From Bacillota bacterium (lineage in GTDB: Bacteria > Bacillota > Clostridia > Lachnospirales > Lachnospiraceae), in contig JAEYGZ010000012.1 of assembly GCA_023409535.1 (NCBI GenBank), forward strand, positions 1-64,000: 64,000 nucleotides of DNA. Direction: 5' to 3'. Positions 52,380 to 61,689 of this stretch are shown here, piece by piece. Made by a program: the position numbers and the translations under genes. Positions within the stretch are counted from its first letter, which is position 1. The number at the start of each line of letters is the position of its first letter. The notes under the pieces were generated by a model that was given only the letters and a program-made list of their open reading frames with translations, was not told the origin of the DNA and ran no database searches.

Positions 52380-53501
52380 ATGAACGATCAAACACATGAT
52401 GTGTTAGAAGACAAGTTTCGGGAGCTGATCGCTTGTGCCAACCGGCAAAAAGGTGTTTTAGAGGCTGAAAAAGTAAATACCCTGATTAGTGAATTAAACT
52501 TAGACAATAATCAAATTGACAAAATATATGAAAGACTCGAGGCATATAATATCGTCATACTGAGCGGCAGCGAGGAAGAAGAGCCTTCAGAAGAGCTGCT
52601 GCTTGAGATGGATGAGGATACCGAGGATGCACAGTCAGAAGTAGAAGCTCTTACGAGTTCCTCCTATACCATGTCAGATGACCCGGTTCATTTGTATCTG
52701 AAGGAAATCGGCGGTTATCCGCTGCTTACCCTTGCTGATGAAGTTGAACTGGCGAAAAAGATTGTTGAAGGAGATGAATATTCTAAAAAACTCCTGGCAG
52801 AATCTAATCTGAGACTGGTTGTAAGTATCGCAAAGCGTTATGTGGGACGAGGCTTATCCTTCCTTGATTTAATCCAGGAGGGTAATTTAGGTCTGATTAA
52901 GGCTGTAGAAAAATTCGATTATACAAAAGGTTATAAATTCAGTACTTATGCAACCTGGTGGATCCGTCAGGCTATTACCAGATCCATAGCGGATCAGTCC
53001 CGTACCATAAGAATTCCTGTACATATGTCGGAGGTTATTAATAAAACCTACCGTGTATCACGTAATCTTTTACAGGAACTCGGGAGAGAACCCTCTGAGC
53101 AGGAGCTGGCTGATGCAATGAATTTGCCGATTGAAAAGGTAAGAGAGATCCTAAAGGTTTCTGCAGATCCCATTTCTCTGGATACTCCCATTGGAGAAGA
53201 GGATGACAGTCATCTGGGAGATTTTATCAGTGATGAATCCATGATGGGACCGGAGGAGGCTGCCTCCTATTCCATTCTGAAGGATCAGATTACCAAATTA
53301 CTGGATACACTAACCGATCGGGAACAGCGTGTGCTAATTCTTCGCTTTGGTCTGAAGGACGGTCGCAGCCGTACGCTGGAAGAGGTAGGTAAAGAATTCA
53401 ACGTAACAAGGGAGCGTATTCGCCAGATTGAGGCGAAAGCGCTTCGTAAATTAAGACATCCCAGCCGTGCTAAGATGCTGAAGGGCTATGATCTCATTTA
53501 A
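52380..53501 (+). CDS. rpoD: RNA polymerase primary sigma factor
   Basis: Housekeeping sigma-70 (SigA) directing polymerase to the TTGACA/TATAAT promoters found throughout this window. About 373 residues from ATG 52380, with GGAGG 8 bases before it; the frame opens five codons earlier. Region 1.1-like N-terminus (about 1-80), an acidic spacer, region 1.2-2.4 (LYLKEIGGYPLLTLADEVEL, FLDLIQEGNLGLIKAVEKFD, YATWWIRQAI) and region 4.2 HTH (EVGKEFNVTRERIRQIEAKA). No dnaG upstream, unlike the usual neighbour order. Confidence 0.96.
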   Translation: MNDQTHDVLEDKFRELIACANRQKGVLEAEKVNTLISELNLDNNQIDKIYERLEAYNIVILSGSEEEEPSEELLLEMDEDTEDAQSEVEALTSSSYTMSDDPVHLYLKEIGGYPLLTLADEVELAKKIVEGDEYSKKLLAESNLRLVVSIAKRYVGRGLSFLDLIQEGNLGLIKAVEKFDYTKGYKFSTYATWWIRQAITRSIADQSRTIRIPVHMSEVINKTYRVSRNLLQELGREPSEQELADAMNLPIEKVREILKVSADPISLDTPIGEEDDSHLGDFISDESMMGPEEAASYSILKDQITKLLDTLTDREQRVLILRFGLKDGRSRTLEEVGKEFNVTRERIRQIEAKALRKLRHPSRAKMLKGYDLI

Positions 53502-53596
53502 TAGGACAACCATACCCGTAAAGAAATTATGAATACAGTGACACTCCGACATAATATGTGACTACCCTATATTATTTATAGGAAGGGAGAATTGAC

Positions 53597-54325
53597 ATGC
53601 TACGTATTACTTTCATGGTTCTTCGCAGTTTATTTAATTTACCCTTTTGGTTTTATCGTATTGCAAAGTTATGTGATATAGAAAAATACGATGCTGTAAC
53701 ACGTTATGCTTTCCTGAATAAGCTGGTGAAGATTGTTAACAGGCGGGGAAGAGTTAAGATTGAGTGCCATGGACTTGAGAATCTGCCCAAGGAAAGCGGA
53801 TACATTATGTTTCCCAATCATCAGGGATTATTTGATGCTCTGGCTTTTCTGGAGACTCACGAACGGCCGTTTGTAACCGTTATAAAAAAGGAAGTCAAGG
53901 ATACCATCCTGCTGAAACAGGTATTTTGGCTTCTTCAAGCTGAGGTGATAGACCGGGAGGATATCAGACAATCCATGCAGGTCATCATGAATATGACAAG
54001 GCGTGTAAAGGAAGGCGAGAATTTTCTGATTTTTGCGGAAGGAACAAGATCCCGCAACGGTAATAACCTGCTGGAGTTTAAGGGTGGCAGCTTCAAGAGT
54101 GCCATGAATGCCAGATGTCCCATTGTACCTGTTGCATTGATTGACTCCTTTGTTCCCTTTGACAGGAAAAGCCTGCGTAAAATCACGGTGCAGCTTCATT
54201 ACATGAAACCTCTTTATTATGAGGATTATAAAGGAATGAAATCTACAGAGATTGCAGAGCTTGTTTCTGCAAGAATTCAAGAGACCATCAACCAATTCCA
54301 GGAAAATTCCCGGCAGTCCGGTTGA
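53597..54325 (+). CDS. 1-acyl-sn-glycerol-3-phosphate acyltransferase (PlsC type)
   Basis: 242-residue membrane-bound acyltransferase of phosphatidic acid synthesis. The catalytic NHQGLFDALA (H-x4-D) is near residues 75-84 and FAEGTRSRNG near 145-154 binds glycerol-3-phosphate. A hydrophobic N-terminus (ITFMVLRSLFNLPFWFYRIA) anchors it. It is plus strand and close to the sigma gene, but an AT-rich 95-base gap separates them. Confidence 0.92.
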   Translation: MLRITFMVLRSLFNLPFWFYRIAKLCDIEKYDAVTRYAFLNKLVKIVNRRGRVKIECHGLENLPKESGYIMFPNHQGLFDALAFLETHERPFVTVIKKEVKDTILLKQVFWLLQAEVIDREDIRQSMQVIMNMTRRVKEGENFLIFAEGTRSRNGNNLLEFKGGSFKSAMNARCPIVPVALIDSFVPFDRKSLRKITVQLHYMKPLYYEDYKGMKSTEIAELVSARIQETINQFQENSRQSG

Positions 54326-54352
54326 CCTCAGAGTCATCCGGGAGAACGATAG

Positions 54353-54381
54353 TTGATTTTTCCTGTTATTTCCTGTATAAT
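54353..54381 (+). promoter_or_regulatory. Promoter of the SleB-type hydrolase gene
   Basis: -35 TTGATT (54353-54358), 17-base spacer, -10 TATAAT (54376-54381), 38 bases before the start codon. Confidence 0.7.
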
Positions 54382-54419
54382 GACCTTAAATAAAAGTGAA
54401 CTGTTATGAGGGAAATGAA

Positions 54420-55802
54420 ATGAATAAGAATAAAAGAACCTTTCTGTCTATGGCCGTTTTTTTGTCTGTTTTTTTCCTGTCCGCAATCTTTTATTTTCCC
54501 ATTCTTCCGATTTTCGCAGTAGCTCCTGATACCGATACTGCGAATGAGGCAAGGAATACGACCTCTGATGATAATGCTGAGCTGCAATCCTTTTCCTATG
54601 CTAAGGATTTGGCGATTATTACGGAGGATGAACAAGAGATACCAACGGAAGCAGCTTCGGATTTGGATCAAATGCAGGAAGGCAATGCTATAGCTGGAAA
54701 CACAGAAGAGGGCGATGCGGCAGTTAGTTCTGGGGCAGCAGGTATGATAACTGATGGGAGTTATGAAACTGCGGCGGATATGCCGGAGAAAAATACTCCT
54801 GATATTGAAAACAGTACCGCAGGGGAAATTCCCGTGTCAGATACCAAAGAGCCCGAAGCAGAGGAGACAGTGAAAGAACCTCCGGCTTTGTATGCAGATA
54901 TCGGAATCTCGATTGCGGATAACTTTGTTAACATTCGTAAGGAGCCTTCCGCAGACAGTGAGGTACTTGGTAAGCTGTATAAAGACAGTGCCGCCACCAT
55001 TTTAAAGATTGAAGGGGAATGGTTTCTTGTCGAATCAGGAAGTGTCACCGGCTATATAAAATCTGAGTTTCTGAAAACCGGGATTCCGGATGAAGAGATC
55101 ATTAAAAAATACGGTGAATCAAAAATAGTTGTGGCTGTAGACGGATTAAATGTCCGTAAAGAAGCCGATACTGATGCTCCCAGAGTGGATGTTGTCTATA
55201 AGGATGAAATTTATCCCATACTTGAGGAAGATGATACCTGGGTTAAGATAAATGTCGAGGACGATAAGACTAAGGGATATGTCATGCGTGAATATGTCCG
55301 TTTTACCGTGAAGTTCGAAGAGGCTGTCTCCAAGGAAGAAGAGCAGGAATTATTGCGGCTTCAGGCTGAGGAACAGGCCAAGAAGGAAACCGAGATTAAG
55401 CAGCAGGAAGGCGTAAGCTATACGAAGGATGAGCTAAAGCTCTTGGCTTGTCTGGTCCATGCGGAGGCAGGGTCCCAGAACTATGAAGGAAAGCTTGCTG
55501 TTGCAAATGTTGTACTTAACCGCATAAAATCCTCGAAGTACCCTGATACCATGAAAGCAGTCATCTATCAGCCCGGTCAGTTTACCGTAGCCGACAGCGG
55601 CTCCCTGCAAAAGCAGTTGGATAATTACGAGAATTACGATTCCCAATCACAGCTGTTATCCATCAAGGCTGCAAAGCAAGCACTGCAAGGATCGAATAAC
55701 ATCGGCTCACGCCTTTATTTTCATTCTTATCAGACTGCTGTGAATAAGGGTTATGACGATAAAGATACTGCCGTAAAGATCGGCGGACAGCTATTCTGGT
55801 AG
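54420..55802 (+). CDS. Secreted SH3b-SleB-type cell-wall hydrolase
   Basis: 460 residues from ATG 54420 (GAGGG upstream); an earlier in-frame ATG at 54396 has no site. A signal anchor (TFLSMAVFLSVFFLSAIFYF) is followed by a long acidic, low-complexity stretch to about residue 150. Then two SH3b domains (NFVNIRKEPSADSEVLGKLY, GLNVRKEADTDAPRVDVVYK), a Glu-rich coiled coil and a C-terminal Hydrolase_2 (SleB) domain: ELKLLACLVHAEAGSQNYEG with catalytic-type Glu, and GQFTVADSGS. SleB enzymes cleave cortex peptidoglycan; vegetative homologues also exist. The front half parallels the NlpC/P60 protein at 22922-24163. Confidence 0.9.
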   Translation: MNKNKRTFLSMAVFLSVFFLSAIFYFPILPIFAVAPDTDTANEARNTTSDDNAELQSFSYAKDLAIITEDEQEIPTEAASDLDQMQEGNAIAGNTEEGDAAVSSGAAGMITDGSYETAADMPEKNTPDIENSTAGEIPVSDTKEPEAEETVKEPPALYADIGISIADNFVNIRKEPSADSEVLGKLYKDSAATILKIEGEWFLVESGSVTGYIKSEFLKTGIPDEEIIKKYGESKIVVAVDGLNVRKEADTDAPRVDVVYKDEIYPILEEDDTWVKINVEDDKTKGYVMREYVRFTVKFEEAVSKEEEQELLRLQAEEQAKKETEIKQQEGVSYTKDELKLLACLVHAEAGSQNYEGKLAVANVVLNRIKSSKYPDTMKAVIYQPGQFTVADSGSLQKQLDNYENYDSQSQLLSIKAAKQALQGSNNIGSRLYFHSYQTAVNKGYDDKDTAVKIGGQLFW

Positions 55803-55845
55803 TCTGGTGGTTTAGCATTTTGAATAAAGTATTCTCTACATAATG

Positions 55846-55886
55846 AAAGGGCAACTCACCATATAAGGTGCGAGTTACCCTTTTTC
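55846..55886 (+). terminator. Terminator of the SleB-type hydrolase gene
   Basis: AAAGGGCAACTC/GAGTTACCCTTT stem followed by TTTCTTT, 45 bases after the stop. Confidence 0.85.
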
Positions 55887-55961
55887 TTTGGGATTATTTT
55901 ATCGCTTGATCCATGATATATAACTGAAAATCAATAGATATCTTCTTGTATCAATATATTA

Positions 55962-57182
55962 TTAATATAATTTAATCTTAAGCGGAATGCCGTTCTCATA
56001 TTTAATATTAGTCTCGCCTTGAATGAGCGGCTTCATGTAAGCGATTAATTCCTCAGTTACATCATGCCCATCCGCCGTAATCCAGTTTAAAGGCACCGTC
56101 TTCTCATGATTTGCCACCTCATTTACCGGAACAGAAATAAATTCTACACGGTAAGGGGTATCACTGATACGCTTGATTGCCGCCATCTTGCCGGTCTCAC
56201 CGTCAAGGGCACAGCAAAGAGCCTTCTGACCAAGCATTAATGCTTCGATGATATCCGTCTCACTGGCAATATGCGCCGCTGCCCGCTGCATCAGATTAAG
56301 CTCGATAGCGCGTACCTTGCAGCCAATCTCGTTACGTACCAGCTGCTCCAGGGCTCTGGCCGCACCGGCAATATATTTGTGACCGAAATTATCAACTGCT
56401 CCGCTGGACATCTGATCTGAAACATAGGTTCCGCTGTTGTCTTTAATCCCTTCACTGACCGCTACCAAAACGCCTGATTTTACAGCCAGCTTTTCCTTCA
56501 CATCGCTGATAAACCTGGTATTATCAAAATCCTGCTCACAGAGGTAGATTAAATCCGCTCCTGCTCCTCCATTCATTCTGGAAAGTGCTGACGAAGCGGC
56601 CAGCCAGCCTGCATTGCGCCCCATGATCTCAACGATTGTCACAGCAGGAATATCATAGGCTCCGATATCGCATGCAAGCTCTGAGATTGTTGCAGCAATA
56701 TACTTTGCCGCTGAGCCGAAGCCCGGACTGTGATCCGTAAGATTTAGATCATTATCAATGGTCTTTGGCGCACCCATGATTATGAAGTCGTGATTATTCA
56801 GACTGCAGTATTCAGAAAGCTTATCTACCGTATCCATGGAATCATTTCCGCCGATGTAGATGAAATATTTAATCTCATATTTATAAAAGGTCTCAATAAT
56901 CCTTTTGTAAGGCTCGTCATCCTTGCGCCAGTCCTTCATCTTATAACGGCAGGTTCCCAGGGCCGAGGAGGGGGTATAGGTAAGGGTATCCATTGCTTTT
57001 GTATCTCTGACAATCTCATTCAAGTCAATCAAATGATCCTTAATGGCACCTTCGATACCATTCTTCGCGCCGTATACTTTATCAATCTTACCACTTGCAC
57101 GCACACCTGTCAGCACTCCGGCTAAGGTCGCATTAATTGCTGCGGTAGGTCCGCCGGATTGTGCTATCAACAAATTCTTCAT
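55962..57182 (-). CDS. pfp: Pyrophosphate-type 6-phosphofructokinase
   Basis: Phosphorylates fructose 6-phosphate in glycolysis. 406 residues from ATG 57182, with GAGGATATGGA before it; the frame extends 14 codons upstream without a site. AQSGGPTAAINATLAGVLTG near residues 6-25 is the N-terminal glycine-rich loop. The IGGNDSMDTVDKL motif near residues 100-112 has ND where ATP-dependent enzymes have DG, which indicates pyrophosphate as donor. Catalytic TIDNDL and GRNAGW are present. PPi use is inferred from motif. The neighbouring gene is folT. Confidence 0.92.
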   Translation of the reverse strand: MKNLLIAQSGGPTAAINATLAGVLTGVRASGKIDKVYGAKNGIEGAIKDHLIDLNEIVRDTKAMDTLTYTPSSALGTCRYKMKDWRKDDEPYKRIIETFYKYEIKYFIYIGGNDSMDTVDKLSEYCSLNNHDFIIMGAPKTIDNDLNLTDHSPGFGSAAKYIAATISELACDIGAYDIPAVTIVEIMGRNAGWLAASSALSRMNGGAGADLIYLCEQDFDNTRFISDVKEKLAVKSGVLVAVSEGIKDNSGTYVSDQMSSGAVDNFGHKYIAGAARALEQLVRNEIGCKVRAIELNLMQRAAAHIASETDIIEALMLGQKALCCALDGETGKMAAIKRISDTPYRVEFISVPVNEVANHEKTVPLNWITADGHDVTEELIAYMKPLIQGETNIKYENGIPLKIKLY

Positions 57183-57228
57183 TCCATATCCTCCTCGAAT
57201 ATTGTAATTGCAAAATACTATCATTACA

Positions 57229-57258
57229 ATATTAGCATGCTTTTCCGGCTTCAGTCAA
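57229..57258 (-). promoter_or_regulatory. Candidate promoter of pfp
   Basis: Minus strand: TTGACT (57253-57258), 18-base spacer, TAATAT (57229-57234). Confidence 0.5.
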
Positions 57259-57269
57259 GCCGCTTAAGT

Positions 57270-57833
57270 TTATGCGTTCCTGGCAGGGAAAAGTTTTCGG
57301 ATAATGCCGCTTGCCTCCACACTCTTAATTAAGGAATACAGAAGCACCGTTTCAATAGGCAGCATAATCATCAATTTGATAAGCCTTGTGGGAAGCATCA
57401 CCATGAAGCTGTTGCCGGTCAATTGCGTCAGCCATAAGGTATTTAACAGCATATCAACAAATACGGTTCTTATGACATTGGCAAGGATCACTCTTGCGAG
57501 GCTGATCGGTCTTCTATACAGGATTAAGCCGTAAATCAGACCGGTTAGCATGGAGCTCAGGGTAAATCCAAAATAAAAGGCTCCTGTAGGTTTTACCATA
57601 AAATTCAGGACGTCAATGACTGCCCCATAGATCACACCCACCACCGGTCCAAACAAATAATAAGCAAATTCATTCGGTAAAAAGGTGAAACCAACCTTAA
57701 GTATCTCACCGAATTGGACGGTCAGACTGCCGAGTGCAACGGAGACGGCAGCCAGCATAGCCGTGAGTGTGATGCATCTTATCGATTTAAATTCTTTTGA
57801 AGATGCTTTGAATAATTCTGTAAATTTGGACAT
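57270..57833 (-). CDS. folT: Folate ECF transporter S component
   Basis: 187-residue membrane protein with about five to six hydrophobic segments (LTAMLAAVSVALGSLTVQFG, GPVVGVIYGAVIDVLNFMV, MLIMLPIETVLLYSLI-like end). It binds folate outside and works with EcfAT. Substrate call rests on the tetrahydrofolate riboswitch directly upstream and on resemblance of FLPNEFAYYLFGPVVG and KPTGAFYFGFT to FolT. Start ATG 57833 follows AGGAGGTAATTTTTTT. Confidence 0.93.
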   Translation of the reverse strand: MSKFTELFKASSKEFKSIRCITLTAMLAAVSVALGSLTVQFGEILKVGFTFLPNEFAYYLFGPVVGVIYGAVIDVLNFMVKPTGAFYFGFTLSSMLTGLIYGLILYRRPISLARVILANVIRTVFVDMLLNTLWLTQLTGNSFMVMLPTRLIKLMIMLPIETVLLYSLIKSVEASGIIRKLFPARNA

Positions 57834-57910
57834 AAAAAAATTACCTCCTTTGCAGACCTTTTACTACAATAAGAGATAAAATCAAATATAAATTTGACTA
57901 TCCAGTTGTA

Positions 57911-58006
57911 GCAGCGGGATGCGAATCATGTACCGCAAGTTAAACTTTTCGTCCGATTGACAACTCCCTGTTCAATCAGCACTTAACGCACATGGTTCTA
58001 CTCTGC
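57911..58006 (-). promoter_or_regulatory. Tetrahydrofolate riboswitch
   Basis: Minus strand carries the conserved THF aptamer: GCAGAGTAGAACC at the 5' end, ATGTGCGTTAAGTG, a central GGGAGTTGTC..CGGACGAAAAG segment, and the 3' GCGGTACATGATTCGC with ATCCCGCTGC closing. It is followed by folT. It probably works on translation initiation, since the AGGAGG of folT lies about 70 bases on and no terminator stands between. Confidence 0.92.
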
Positions 58007-58028
58007 TTCTATTATTTTTTGTAAGCTA

Positions 58029-58056
58029 AGTATAGCATAAGAATGTGAATTTGCAA
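58029..58056 (-). promoter_or_regulatory. Promoter of the THF riboswitch-folT transcript
   Basis: Minus strand: -35 TTGCAA (58051-58056), 16-base spacer, -10 TATACT (58029-58034). Confidence 0.6.
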
Positions 58057-58102
58057 GATAAAAATATTTGTAAAATATTTGCATGCTGCGAACATACTTG
58101 AT

Positions 58103-58864
58103 TTAATATAATTGAAGTGCTTTTCGTGTAATAGGACCTACTCTGCCGTCAATTTCAAGATTATGCATCTCCTGGAACATTCGTACAGCCTTGTCAGTAA
58201 TAGGCCCAAACGCTCCGTCAACGGTAAGAAGCTTCGTCTTACCATTGATGACAGCCTCGGTTATGCCGGCATCTATAAGCTTTAACTGAATATACCTGAC
58301 ATCATCACCTTTACTGCCTTTGGATACAGTGACTATAGGTACAGGATAAGGATTCATCCGGCTTGCTCCATCCTCCAGTGCCATAACAACGTGGTTTCCT
58401 TCTTTCAGGTAGATACATCCTCGTTTGGCATAGGTATCGGTTAGCAGATACTTTTTGTCGGCATAGCCCTTAAACTTTCCAGTAGCGAGTAATTTAGATT
58501 TAAGATTACCTGTGTACCCATCCACAGACATAGCGACGCCGGCCAACAGGTAGCACGTTATAACCAGGGAAGAACAATCAAATTCTCCTTTGGCTCCCAC
58601 AACCTGATCTGCATTTTTCTTAATGGCATAATAGCCTGTCCAACGCTCAATCTGATCATAACCATAATTATTATCAGCGCAAATCTGATCCATGAAGGAT
58701 GCTGCTTTATCAGCAATACCTTTATCAATACATTCCAGATATACATTCCATGGTTTTGAGTACCATTCGCGAATGCGTATCTCTTTGCCTGTTTGATCTC
58801 CGGTTTTGCCGCCGGAGATCTTGCCTCGTTCGTCTATGGATGCGTGACCTATTTTAATCGGCAT
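58103..58864 (-). CDS. Phage endolysin (NlpC/CHAP-like with peptidoglycan-binding domain)
   Basis: 253 residues from ATG 58864 (AGTGGTGAT upstream; a GTG-rich frame extends 4 codons). The N-terminal catalytic region carries GEFDCSSLVITCYLLAG near residues 92-108, with the likely catalytic Cys, and EGNHVVMALEDG near 155-166 with the His, as in NlpC/P60- and CHAP-type lysins. A C-terminal PG_binding_1 domain covers about 190-253 (GSKGDDVRYIQLKLIDAG, VDGAFGPITDKAVRMFQ). No signal peptide, so export depends on the holin. Overlaps the holin gene by 11 bases. Confidence 0.9.
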   Translation of the reverse strand: MPIKIGHASIDERGKISGGKTGDQTGKEIRIREWYSKPWNVYLECIDKGIADKAASFMDQICADNNYGYDQIERWTGYYAIKKNADQVVGAKGEFDCSSLVITCYLLAGVAMSVDGYTGNLKSKLLATGKFKGYADKKYLLTDTYAKRGCIYLKEGNHVVMALEDGASRMNPYPVPIVTVSKGSKGDDVRYIQLKLIDAGITEAVINGKTKLLTVDGAFGPITDKAVRMFQEMHNLEIDGRVGPITRKALQLY

Positions 58865-59087
58865 TGGAATCACCACTTTTAGAATTAGTAGTATTTCTTG
58901 ATGCGTCTACTAATCCTTCTCCAATAATGTAAGCGGCCAATGTAGAACAAGCTGTAATAATCGCAATTACTTGTTCAATCGTGAGACTATTCACATGGAA
59001 TGCTGTCAGTATAGCTGTTACAAACCCGATTACTGCTGCCCAGAATTTCCGTGATGTAAGCTTCTGCTTCCAATTAATTTTACTCAT
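58854..59087 (-). CDS. Phage holin
   Basis: 77-residue membrane protein: basic head (MSKINWKQKLTSRKFW), two hydrophobic segments (AAVIGFVTAILTAF and QVIAIITACSTLAAYIIG), polar tail. It resembles phiLC3/LL-H type holins. It makes lesions that release the endolysin whose gene overlaps its end. Start ATG 59087 after GTGAGGAAAATATAA. Confidence 0.9.
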   Translation of the reverse strand: MSKINWKQKLTSRKFWAAVIGFVTAILTAFHVNSLTIEQVIAIITACSTLAAYIIGEGLVDASRNTTNSKSGDSNAD

Positions 59088-59224
59088 TTATATTTTCCTC
59101 ACTTTCTTTGTATTAGATGTAGACCTGCAAGGATATAGGTCAAATGTATCCATAGCGTTACATTTTTTATTACCCTATAAACAGATTCCTTGTATCAGCT
59201 CTTTATTATCTCTTTTATATGACC

Positions 59225-59545
59225 TCATCCGCTGTTTAAAGTGGTAGTCGCATAAATAACAACACTGACAATTGAAGTAATAATACTACTTGCCAGTGCT
59301 ACTATGATAGCTGTTTTAATCTGCTTTAGCCGATCTGAAGGCTCTGCTTTTAGTGCTTCTACATCCCTGGCGAGTTTTTCCACATTTTTATCCGTATTAT
59401 TAACTTTATAGATTAAAACTTCCAATGCTTTCGACATCGCATGTATCTCCGAAATCACCGCCTCAGCGTCTGTCATCCGATGCTCGAGGGATTCAATGCG
59501 ATGCTTATGATCGGATAACTCCTTTGCTAACTCAACATCATTCAT
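59225..59545 (-). CDS. XhlA-type phage membrane protein
   Basis: 106 residues: an N-terminal coiled coil (AKELSDHKHRIESLEHRMTD and on to residue 75) and a C-terminal transmembrane segment (AIIVALASSIITSIVSVVIY). This is the layout of XhlA of PBSX-like prophages, which acts with the holin in lysis. It is upstream of holin and lysin genes, as in PBSX. Start ATG 59545 after AAGGAAGGACCC. The 59088-59224 gap holds no gene I can support. Confidence 0.85.
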   Translation of the reverse strand: MNDVELAKELSDHKHRIESLEHRMTDAEAVISEIHAMSKALEVLIYKVNNTDKNVEKLARDVEALKAEPSDRLKQIKTAIIVALASSIITSIVSVVIYATTTLNSG

Positions 59546-59612
59546 TTGGGTCCTTCCTTTGCTTTTAATAAAATAGGGAGGAATTATCCTCCCTATGTAC
59601 TATGGTGACGGA

Positions 59613-59925
59613 TTAGGCAAGCTTATTAATCACAACTGCAGTCTCAAGCCCCATATATGCAATATCCTCTGTATTATCCATGCGATGTTCTAATGTGCCA
59701 CGAGTCTCTCTTCAATCATATCAATTTAAGACTCCACTTAATATTGCTGCATTAGGTGTGTCTGAGATACATCAACGCTGATCACTTGCCTGTCATCAGA
59801 TACATCTACCCATAAATAGGGACACCTGCAGGATCGGGAGTATTAGAATCTTTTAATCTAAGCCAGGACGATCCCTGTGGCATCATGTATTACTAATGGG
59901 GTACTTCTTTCTTTCCATATCCCAT
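59613..59925 (-). pseudogene. Frameshifted phage gene following the intron
   Basis: Coding-like sequence of about 100 residues broken by about six frameshifts. Reading through, it runs MGYGKKEVP, LVIHDATG, SSWLRLKDSNTPDPAGVP, YLWVDVSDDRQVISVDV, SDTPNAAILSGVLN, DMIEERLVAH, then LEHRMDNTEDIAYMGLETAV ending at the stop 59613-59615. Only the last part stays open. It lies between the intron 3' end and the XhlA gene, where other phages have a small tail or fibre-accessory gene. Family unrecognised. Decay is likely, but indel errors in the sequence would look the same. Confidence 0.6.
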
Positions 59926-59989
59926 CCTTGTTACATTTGGATGATATGATTAGGTAAGCGGACTCCGTCACCGGAGCCAACTCCCATAA

Positions 59990-60023
59990 GAACGGAACGT
60001 GCGACTTTCACCGCATTCCGCTC
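59990..60023 (-). ncRNA. Group II intron domain V
   Basis: 34-base hairpin on the minus strand: GAGCGGAAUGCGGUGAAAGU at its 5' side and CGCACGUUCCGUUC at its 3' side. The GAAA tetraloop, two-base bulge and paired GAGCGG/CCGUUC ends are the conserved catalytic core. Confidence 0.9.
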
Positions 60024-60069
60024 AAGCAATTCATAGCCTTGACGCTGCCGCGTCTTAACCGGCATCACT

Positions 60070-61689
60070 TTATGTCGGGACGGGATGATACATTTTGTGG
60101 CATTCGGGATGAACCAAGACCTTCTTACCAGTATCCCCAGTATGAACTTTCCATCCGTTACCTTTGTTGATTTCATCCCCACAAACCGGACAATTCTTAC
60201 CTTGCTTGACCCACATTGCTTTCAGTTGTTTCTTGCCGCTTATGTCCCAGAACATCAAGTCACCTTCTCGTTCCTCGAAATACATCTCCCATTTCCGGTC
60301 GTAAGGATTTGCATCTTTACGTATCTTGACATGTCTAACGATTTTAGTTGCATCTGCTCTCAGTAGTTCAATTAATTCTCCATTATCTGATTCATCTGCG
60401 AAGACCCAGTGTCTATTGCCGACACTGTGAAAGTACTTGTTATTTATCCACCATCTTCCCTTTTTAGGATGACGTCTTCGACACCAGCTATTGATTGCCA
60501 GATAAATATGAAAGTCCACATAGGAAAACGTTTCTTTTGCTACGATATGCCTGTGATAGTTAGCCCATCCCCTTATTTTCGGATTTAGCATTTTTATAAG
60601 GTCTATCTGCTTTATCGTCGGGTGCCTCTTTATAATTCCTCTGATATCGTTGAGGAAGCTTTTTGTATTGTCTTTTGATGGCTTGATTAAAACTTTCCCA
60701 TTGTACTTTCTTATGTTCTGACCCAGGAAATCAAATCCCTCATTGATGTGGGTTATGTGTGTCTTTTTTTCTGATAACTCAAGACCTCGTTTCCGCATGA
60801 ATTCTTCAACTTCAGGGAGTATTTCACCTTCCAGGAAGTCTTTGCTGATGCCCGTGATGATAAAGTCGTCCGCGTAAAATATCGTGTGTACCTTATTGTT
60901 CTTTCTCCACGTCATGAACTTTTTGTCAAGCAGACTTCCAAGTCCGTTCAATGCCATGTTTGCGATACAAGGTGAACTGAGTCCACCTTGAGGTGCTCCT
61001 GCTTCTGTGTCGCTGTATTTGCCCTCCCAGATGATACCTGCTTTAAGCCATTCCCCTAATACTCTCCTGTCCATCGGTATATTCTCCATAAGCCATTTAT
61101 GGCTTATGTTGTCAAAACAACCTTTGATGTCACCTTCAATGACCCATTCAGCACAGTCTTTGTCAGCGAAAGTAGCCTTGAAAACAGCTTCTATGGCATC
61201 CGCCGTACTTCTTTTCTTTCTGAACCCATAAGTGTCATGGTCGAGTACCGTTTCCGCAACCGGATCTAATGCCATCAGGTGTAGAGCCTGTATTGCCCTG
61301 TCTGCCAGCGTGGGAATTCCCAACGGACGTTTTTTACCGTTTTTCTTAGGTATATATATCCTACGCAATGGTTGTGCCTTGTATCCTGTTCTTTTCAGTC
61401 TCCTGACAGCTTCACATTTCTGTTTATCTGTATTCCAGATAACTTTGTCAATACCGGGAGTGTTCTTCCCTTTGTTTTCGGTTACTCTTTTTACGGCAAG
61501 TATTTTAGCACTCAAGGAATGTGTTAAAAGCCATTGTAAAGATTTGACCTTATTGTATTTTCCCTCCTGTTGTGCCTTCACGATACGTGTCTGAAGTCTC
61601 CTGACGTTTTCCTGAAGCTTTTTAAAGTCGAATTTAAAGATATCTGTTTTCAAGTTTACGCCGACAGGTGCACATGCTAACGCATTCAT
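60070..61689 (-). CDS. ltrA: Group II intron reverse transcriptase/maturase (LtrA type)
   Basis: 539 residues. The RT domain spans about 60-330, with PKKNGKKRPLGIPTLADRAI, GDIKGCFDNI, APQGGLSSP and the catalytic YADD in HTIFYADDFII. The maturase X domain follows (GWANYHRHIVAKETF). The C-terminus carries an HNH endonuclease (CPVCGDEI..HPECHKMYH) for second-strand cleavage. All catalytic motifs look intact, so mobility is possible. Start ATG 61689 after GGGGAGGAAAGCAA. Confidence 0.96.
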   Translation of the reverse strand: MNALACAPVGVNLKTDIFKFDFKKLQENVRRLQTRIVKAQQEGKYNKVKSLQWLLTHSLSAKILAVKRVTENKGKNTPGIDKVIWNTDKQKCEAVRRLKRTGYKAQPLRRIYIPKKNGKKRPLGIPTLADRAIQALHLMALDPVAETVLDHDTYGFRKKRSTADAIEAVFKATFADKDCAEWVIEGDIKGCFDNISHKWLMENIPMDRRVLGEWLKAGIIWEGKYSDTEAGAPQGGLSSPCIANMALNGLGSLLDKKFMTWRKNNKVHTIFYADDFIITGISKDFLEGEILPEVEEFMRKRGLELSEKKTHITHINEGFDFLGQNIRKYNGKVLIKPSKDNTKSFLNDIRGIIKRHPTIKQIDLIKMLNPKIRGWANYHRHIVAKETFSYVDFHIYLAINSWCRRRHPKKGRWWINNKYFHSVGNRHWVFADESDNGELIELLRADATKIVRHVKIRKDANPYDRKWEMYFEEREGDLMFWDISGKKQLKAMWVKQGKNCPVCGDEINKGNGWKVHTGDTGKKVLVHPECHKMYHPVPT

